DNA from: Bacteroidia bacterium
GTDB lineage: Bacteria > Bacteroidota > Bacteroidia > J057
Assembly (NCBI GenBank): GCA_019695295.1
Contig: JAIBAH010000003.1
Span: 1 to 64,000, forward strand
DNA length: 64,000 bases
Reading direction: 5' to 3'
Part shown: piece by piece, positions 61,301-64,000 of the stretch
Layout of the letters: the number at the start of each line of letters is the position of its first letter
Numbering within the stretch: position 1 is the first letter of the stretch
Translations under genes and position numbers: made by a program
Notes under the pieces: generated by a model
Databases searched by the model: none
Told to the model about the DNA's origin: nothing
The model's input: the letters and a program-made list of their open reading frames with translations, nothing else

Positions 61301-64000
61301 TCAGATGTAGGGACGATTGTCTTGACGGAGGAGGTGTCTCCTGTTGCTACGATTACAGGAAGCAATACTTTCTGTCAGGGAGACAGTTCCGTACTGGATG
61401 CAGGTTCCGGATATATTGCCTATAACTGGACTACTCCTTTGGGCTCTGCCAATACTCAGACCTATACGGCTACTGTTTCCGGGGTTTACTCTGTGATTGT
61501 AACGAATGTCGCAGGTTGTAATGATACAGCTTCTGTAACGGTTTCTCTTAATTCTGTTCCGACTCCGGTCATTACGGCAAGTGCTACTTCGATTTGTGCG
61601 GGAGGGAATTCCGTACTGGATGCAGGCTCCGGTTACAATGCCTACAGCTGGTTTCAGCAAAGTACCGCTTCCGGGCTGGGAAATGCTCAGACTCAGAATG
61701 TTTCAACTCCGGATGTTTATGGCGTGATTGTAACGGATATCAACGGTTGTTCCGGAGGGGATACTATTACCATTACTGTGCGTCCGAATCCAGTAGTAAC
61801 AATCATTCCTTCCGGTCCCACTTCATTTTGTCCGGGTGATTCTGTGACGCTGGATGCAGGTTCCGGATTTGTAAGTTATGTATGGAGTTCAAACCCGGGT
61901 GGTTCTGCCGGAAATACACAAACTGTAGTAGCCAATATGACGGCTATGTATCAGGTGATTGTAACGGACAATTTTAACTGTTCGGGGATAGATAGTATAT
62001 CCATTGTTTCCGGTGATACCTTACCACCGGTATTCACAAGTTGCCCTTCCGGTATTACTGTGAATAATGATCCCGGGCTTTGTGGCGCAGTCGTAACCTG
62101 GTCAAATCCATTGGTGAGTGATAACTGTACTGCAAATCTTATTCAGTCTCAGGGATTAGCGAGTGGTTCTGTATTTCCGGCAGGAAGTACTCAGATAGAA
62201 TTTATTGTATCGGATTTAGGCGGAAATTCAGATACTTGTACCTTTACGGTTACTGTGACAGATAACGAAAATCCGGCCATCGTGAATTGCCCTGCCAATA
62301 TTTCGGTTTCCAATGACCCCGGCCTGTGTGGCGCGGTGGTAAACTGGGCTTTGCCATCGGTAACGGATAATTGTGCCGGAGCAACGCTGAACCAAACCGG
62401 AGGTGCAACCAACGGAAGCGTATTCCCTTTGGGGACTTCCACAATTACCTATCTTGCAACGGATGCTGCGGGAAATACAGCGGATTGTACTTTTACAATT
62501 CTCGTTTCTGATACAGAAAACCCGGTAATTTCCGGTTGTCCTGCCAATATTTCTCTTCCAAGTGACCCCGGAGCCTGTGGTGCGATTGCCAACTGGACGG
62601 CTCCGTCGGTTTCCGATAATTGTGCGGGAGTAACCTTAGCCCAAACAACCGGAGGAGCAAGCGGGAGTTTATTCCCGTTGGGAACTACAGTTGTCACGTA
62701 TTTAGCAACGGATGCTGCAGGCAATACCGCTAACTGTACCTTCTCTGTAACAGTTACGGATAATCTGGCACCTGTCATAGCAGGTTGTCCGGCAAATATA
62801 ATTATGAATAATGACCCCGGAATATGCGGAGCAACTGTAAACTGGTCAGTACCTTCGGTTACAGATAATTGTACGGGCTCTACTTTAGTTCAAACTTCCG
62901 GAGGATCCAATGGTTCTGTTTTCCCTGTGGGTACAACGACTGTGGTATATCTTGCAACAGATGCTGCCGGTAATACAAGTTCCTGTCAGTTTACGGTGAT
63001 TGTAAATGATACTGAAAATCCGGTGGTGAATAATTGTCCTTCCAATATTTCTGTAACCAACAACCCGAACCAGTGCGGAGCAAACGTTAACTGGGTTTTC
63101 CCAACGGTTAGTGATAACTGTCCGGGATCGGCAATTCTTCAGACGGGAGGCGGTGCACCGGGTTCTTTATTCCCTGTAGGAGTTTCTACTATTGTATTTA
63201 CTGCTGCGGATGCTTCCGGAAATACAGCAAGTTGTTCGTTTACTATTACGGTTACGGATAATCAGCCTCCGGTCATTGTAAACTGCCCTTCCAATCTCAC
63301 GCTGAATACTTCTGCCACTCAATGCAGTGCGATTGCAAACTGGGTTACGCCAACGTTTACGGATAACTGCCCTTCGGCTACGATTGTACAAACTGCCGGT
63401 CCGCTCAGCGGTAGCCCATTTTCTTTGGGTACTACTACGGTTAGTTATCTTGCTACTGATGCAGCAGGGAATACAGCAAGTTGTAGTTTTATGGTAACAG
63501 TTACCGATGGAGTGGCTCCGGTGATTACGGGTTGTCCTTCGAATTTATCGGTTTCCAATAATCCCGGCCAATGCGGTGCAATTGTAAACTGGAGCGTTCC
63601 GGTTGCAAATGACAATTGTTCGGGCGTCACAATGATACAATCATCCGGGGCGGGCAATGGCTCTTTCTTCCCTACGGGCACTTCCACGATTGGATATCAG
63701 GCAACGGATGCTGCGGGAAATACTGCAAGTTGTCAGTTTACGGTAACGGTCAGTGATACAGAAGCCCCTGCGTTTATTTTCTGCCCTTCTGATATACAGC
63801 TTACGGCTACATCTGGATGTACGGAAATCGTAAACTGGGTTGCACCCAATGTTACCGATAATTGTCCGGGGGTATCTTTAAGCAGCAATTTTGCTTCAGG
63901 GGATGTTTTCCCTTCCGGAACGACTACCGTGGTTTATACTGCAACGGATGCCGTTGGGAATACTTCAACCTGTAGTTTTGATATAACGGTAAATGTTCCT
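58394..64000 (+). CDS. Giant multidomain adhesin with HYR and SprB repeats (3' partial)
   Basis: A frame open from the ATG at 58394 to the window end (1869 codons, no stop). Signal peptide MRQFLSLIIIFTLLILTQPLLAQ. Domains in order: a Cys-rich N-domain; a pre-peptidase C-terminal-like domain (PDVFYTFTLSSTQTVNIGTC, DTYLYLLDNVGTVLASNDNN); an Ig-like domain (CLGDTTTLTASAPGATGYTW); an SprB-like repeat at ~59990-60210 (VNCAGGNDGSITANGSNGS); a jelly-roll-like region with GDFENF and GIDDLSLRE (~60490-61050); a cadherin-like domain; three CxGDSVxLDAGSGY repeats (~61360-62000); then HYR repeats to the end. Such proteins are exported by T9SS, usually with a C-terminal sorting domain, which would lie beyond the window. 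Confidence 0.88.
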   Translation, partial: MRQFLSLIIIFTLLILTQPLLAQPGVCNGGGCTGGALWGAVQTTTSPTFVPSVAGTFAGEYNLYNVTAGQQYEWSLCAADGATNPTGDAQLTLINATTLANICYADDVCGLSPKILWTATITGQVRVLINQFSCVTNTNSHTVVWRCAACSAVPAGETQATAISAGTLICNTPYSNTQNLNLFQNDYNGQPSPDVFYTFTLSSTQTVNIGTCGSLFDTYLYLLDNVGTVLASNDNNGPLCAGNEASIQQTLAAGTYYVVSEGAGANTGTVTTSITALGPAPTVTGNTSICLGDTTTLTASAPGATGYTWFDALTGGNTLASTASYTVSPTATTSYYVEAAATGGGVPGPQTMIPIPGQSSTFSNMVRGYYFTSPTTIFLTAIQAPTTASTGNQNLAILRFTAGAPPAWPGTTNNFTVLYLTQNNPTPGLITLATPIQVNPGDIIGVLGNRNDNNSYGLPNPYPSTIAGFPVNLTRCGMQLPLSTNVPQTIWSEVTGGTYLCRVELYYTTSLGTGTCPSARTPVTVTVNPNPLVNLIPDSVNCAGGNDGSITANGSNGSPAYQYSLNGGTLQGTGLFTGLSAGNYTVSVVDANNCDGTATIAVAEPVPLTTSAYSETCSLNGLNYTVTFQVSGGNAPYNVSGVTGTFAGNIFTSNPIPTGTTPTILVSDANNCPPVSLVPVGNCVPASPCNTATGCFLANQIIDGDFENFDELNPFANFSSTYDYYDCDAGNSVCINGTTGQNILCQYDFAVETGTPACNNTWSANVTDHTSGSGNLMLVDFPVGISAQIWCQTVTLLPNTNYCFGGYFLNLVPSGTGYTNPIFRFEANGQVLGVSSAIPEDEQWHYQGIQFNSGAGGTVTLCLWNDNFGPLGFDLGIDDLSLREVTNGALPIAVNDTVSFCDYETLVIFNVLGNDTGAGINALQLLSYPAYSTGTASANFANGSVTFIPDATFSGSTSFTYEITTNLGCSDVGTIVLTEEVSPVATITGSNTFCQGDSSVLDAGSGYIAYNWTTPLGSANTQTYTATVSGVYSVIVTNVAGCNDTASVTVSLNSVPTPVITASATSICAGGNSVLDAGSGYNAYSWFQQSTASGLGNAQTQNVSTPDVYGVIVTDINGCSGGDTITITVRPNPVVTIIPSGPTSFCPGDSVTLDAGSGFVSYVWSSNPGGSAGNTQTVVANMTAMYQVIVTDNFNCSGIDSISIVSGDTLPPVFTSCPSGITVNNDPGLCGAVVTWSNPLVSDNCTANLIQSQGLASGSVFPAGSTQIEFIVSDLGGNSDTCTFTVTVTDNENPAIVNCPANISVSNDPGLCGAVVNWALPSVTDNCAGATLNQTGGATNGSVFPLGTSTITYLATDAAGNTADCTFTILVSDTENPVISGCPANISLPSDPGACGAIANWTAPSVSDNCAGVTLAQTTGGASGSLFPLGTTVVTYLATDAAGNTANCTFSVTVTDNLAPVIAGCPANIIMNNDPGICGATVNWSVPSVTDNCTGSTLVQTSGGSNGSVFPVGTTTVVYLATDAAGNTSSCQFTVIVNDTENPVVNNCPSNISVTNNPNQCGANVNWVFPTVSDNCPGSAILQTGGGAPGSLFPVGVSTIVFTAADASGNTASCSFTITVTDNQPPVIVNCPSNLTLNTSATQCSAIANWVTPTFTDNCPSATIVQTAGPLSGSPFSLGTTTVSYLATDAAGNTASCSFMVTVTDGVAPVITGCPSNLSVSNNPGQCGAIVNWSVPVANDNCSGVTMIQSSGAGNGSFFPTGTSTIGYQATDAAGNTASCQFTVTVSDTEAPAFIFCPSDIQLTATSGCTEIVNWVAPNVTDNCPGVSLSSNFASGDVFPSGTTTVVYTATDAVGNTSTCSFDITVNVP
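62024..64000 (+). repeat. HYR-domain repeats, ~82-83 codons each
   Basis: Eight successive units of about 246-249 bp, each starting near PPV/NPxIxxCPxNIxVxN and containing CGAxVNWxxPxVxDNC, GSVFPxGTTTxxYxATDAAGNT and a closing CxFTVTVxD. The last unit runs to or past the window end. Units differ considerably, unlike the near-identical repeats at the window start. Confidence 0.88.

Overview
This window is a piece of a Bacteroidota chromosome. The evidence is several secreted proteins ending in type IX secretion (T9SS) sorting domains, SprB and HYR adhesin repeats, a FISUMP-type protein, a DUF4293 protein, an alternative complex III plus cytochrome oxidase operon, and promoters that fit the Bacteroidota consensus (TTG, about 19 bp, TAnnTTTG). 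Shine-Dalgarno sites are generally not visible. The organism makes a respiratory chain ending in cytochrome oxidase, so it is probably aerobic. No rRNA, tRNA or CRISPR array was seen.

Layout. 1-9.7 kb: cell-surface genes. These are the 3' end of a repeat-rich, glycine-rich fibre-like protein, a FISUMP protein, three T9SS cargo proteins and a cytosolic coiled-coil protein with three internal repeats. 9.9-18.4 kb: mostly housekeeping and envelope genes (alpha/beta hydrolase, TPR protein, nicotinate phosphoribosyltransferase, two outer-membrane proteins, a GH16-like protein with an altered catalytic motif). 18.9-28 kb: an accessory block. A periplasmic protein resembling the soluble part of DUF2723 proteins lies 2 bp upstream of a 986-aa LRR-Roc-COR-TIR protein. 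Four tandem paralogous small membrane proteins sharing a 'TFSDS' motif follow, then an AlbA/Schlafen-type ATP-binding protein. This has the look of a defence or conflict island. 28-33.9 kb: hydrolase, acetyltransferase, methyltransferase, a GH3-like protein lacking the usual catalytic residues, and a solitary nuoH.

33.9-37.5 kb is the most unusual part. A 592-aa protein has a GC-richer N-terminal module joined to an AT-rich C-terminal zincin (HELYH). Its stop overlaps the start of a lipoprotein gene. Downstream is an orphan second copy of only the first ~65 codons of the same N-terminal module, cut off at a ~52-bp hairpin repeat. The same hairpin repeat also occurs upstream of the intact gene, next to a Met-less reading frame on the minus strand. 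The arrangement resembles a polymorphic toxin/immunity locus with an orphan cassette, but its delivery route is unknown.

37.5-45.3 kb: T9SS cargo, an LRR gene followed by tadA, an outer-membrane protein, an Omp28/thioredoxin-like T9SS protein and a DUF4293 protein. 45.6-57.6 kb: an actABCDEF-coxB-coxA operon with one recognisable promoter, upstream dyads and a terminator straight after coxA. It encodes quinol oxidation through six- and one-haem cytochromes to a haem-copper oxidase. 57.9-64 kb: a small triple-repeat secreted protein and the first 1869 codons of a giant HYR/SprB-repeat adhesin that runs off the window.
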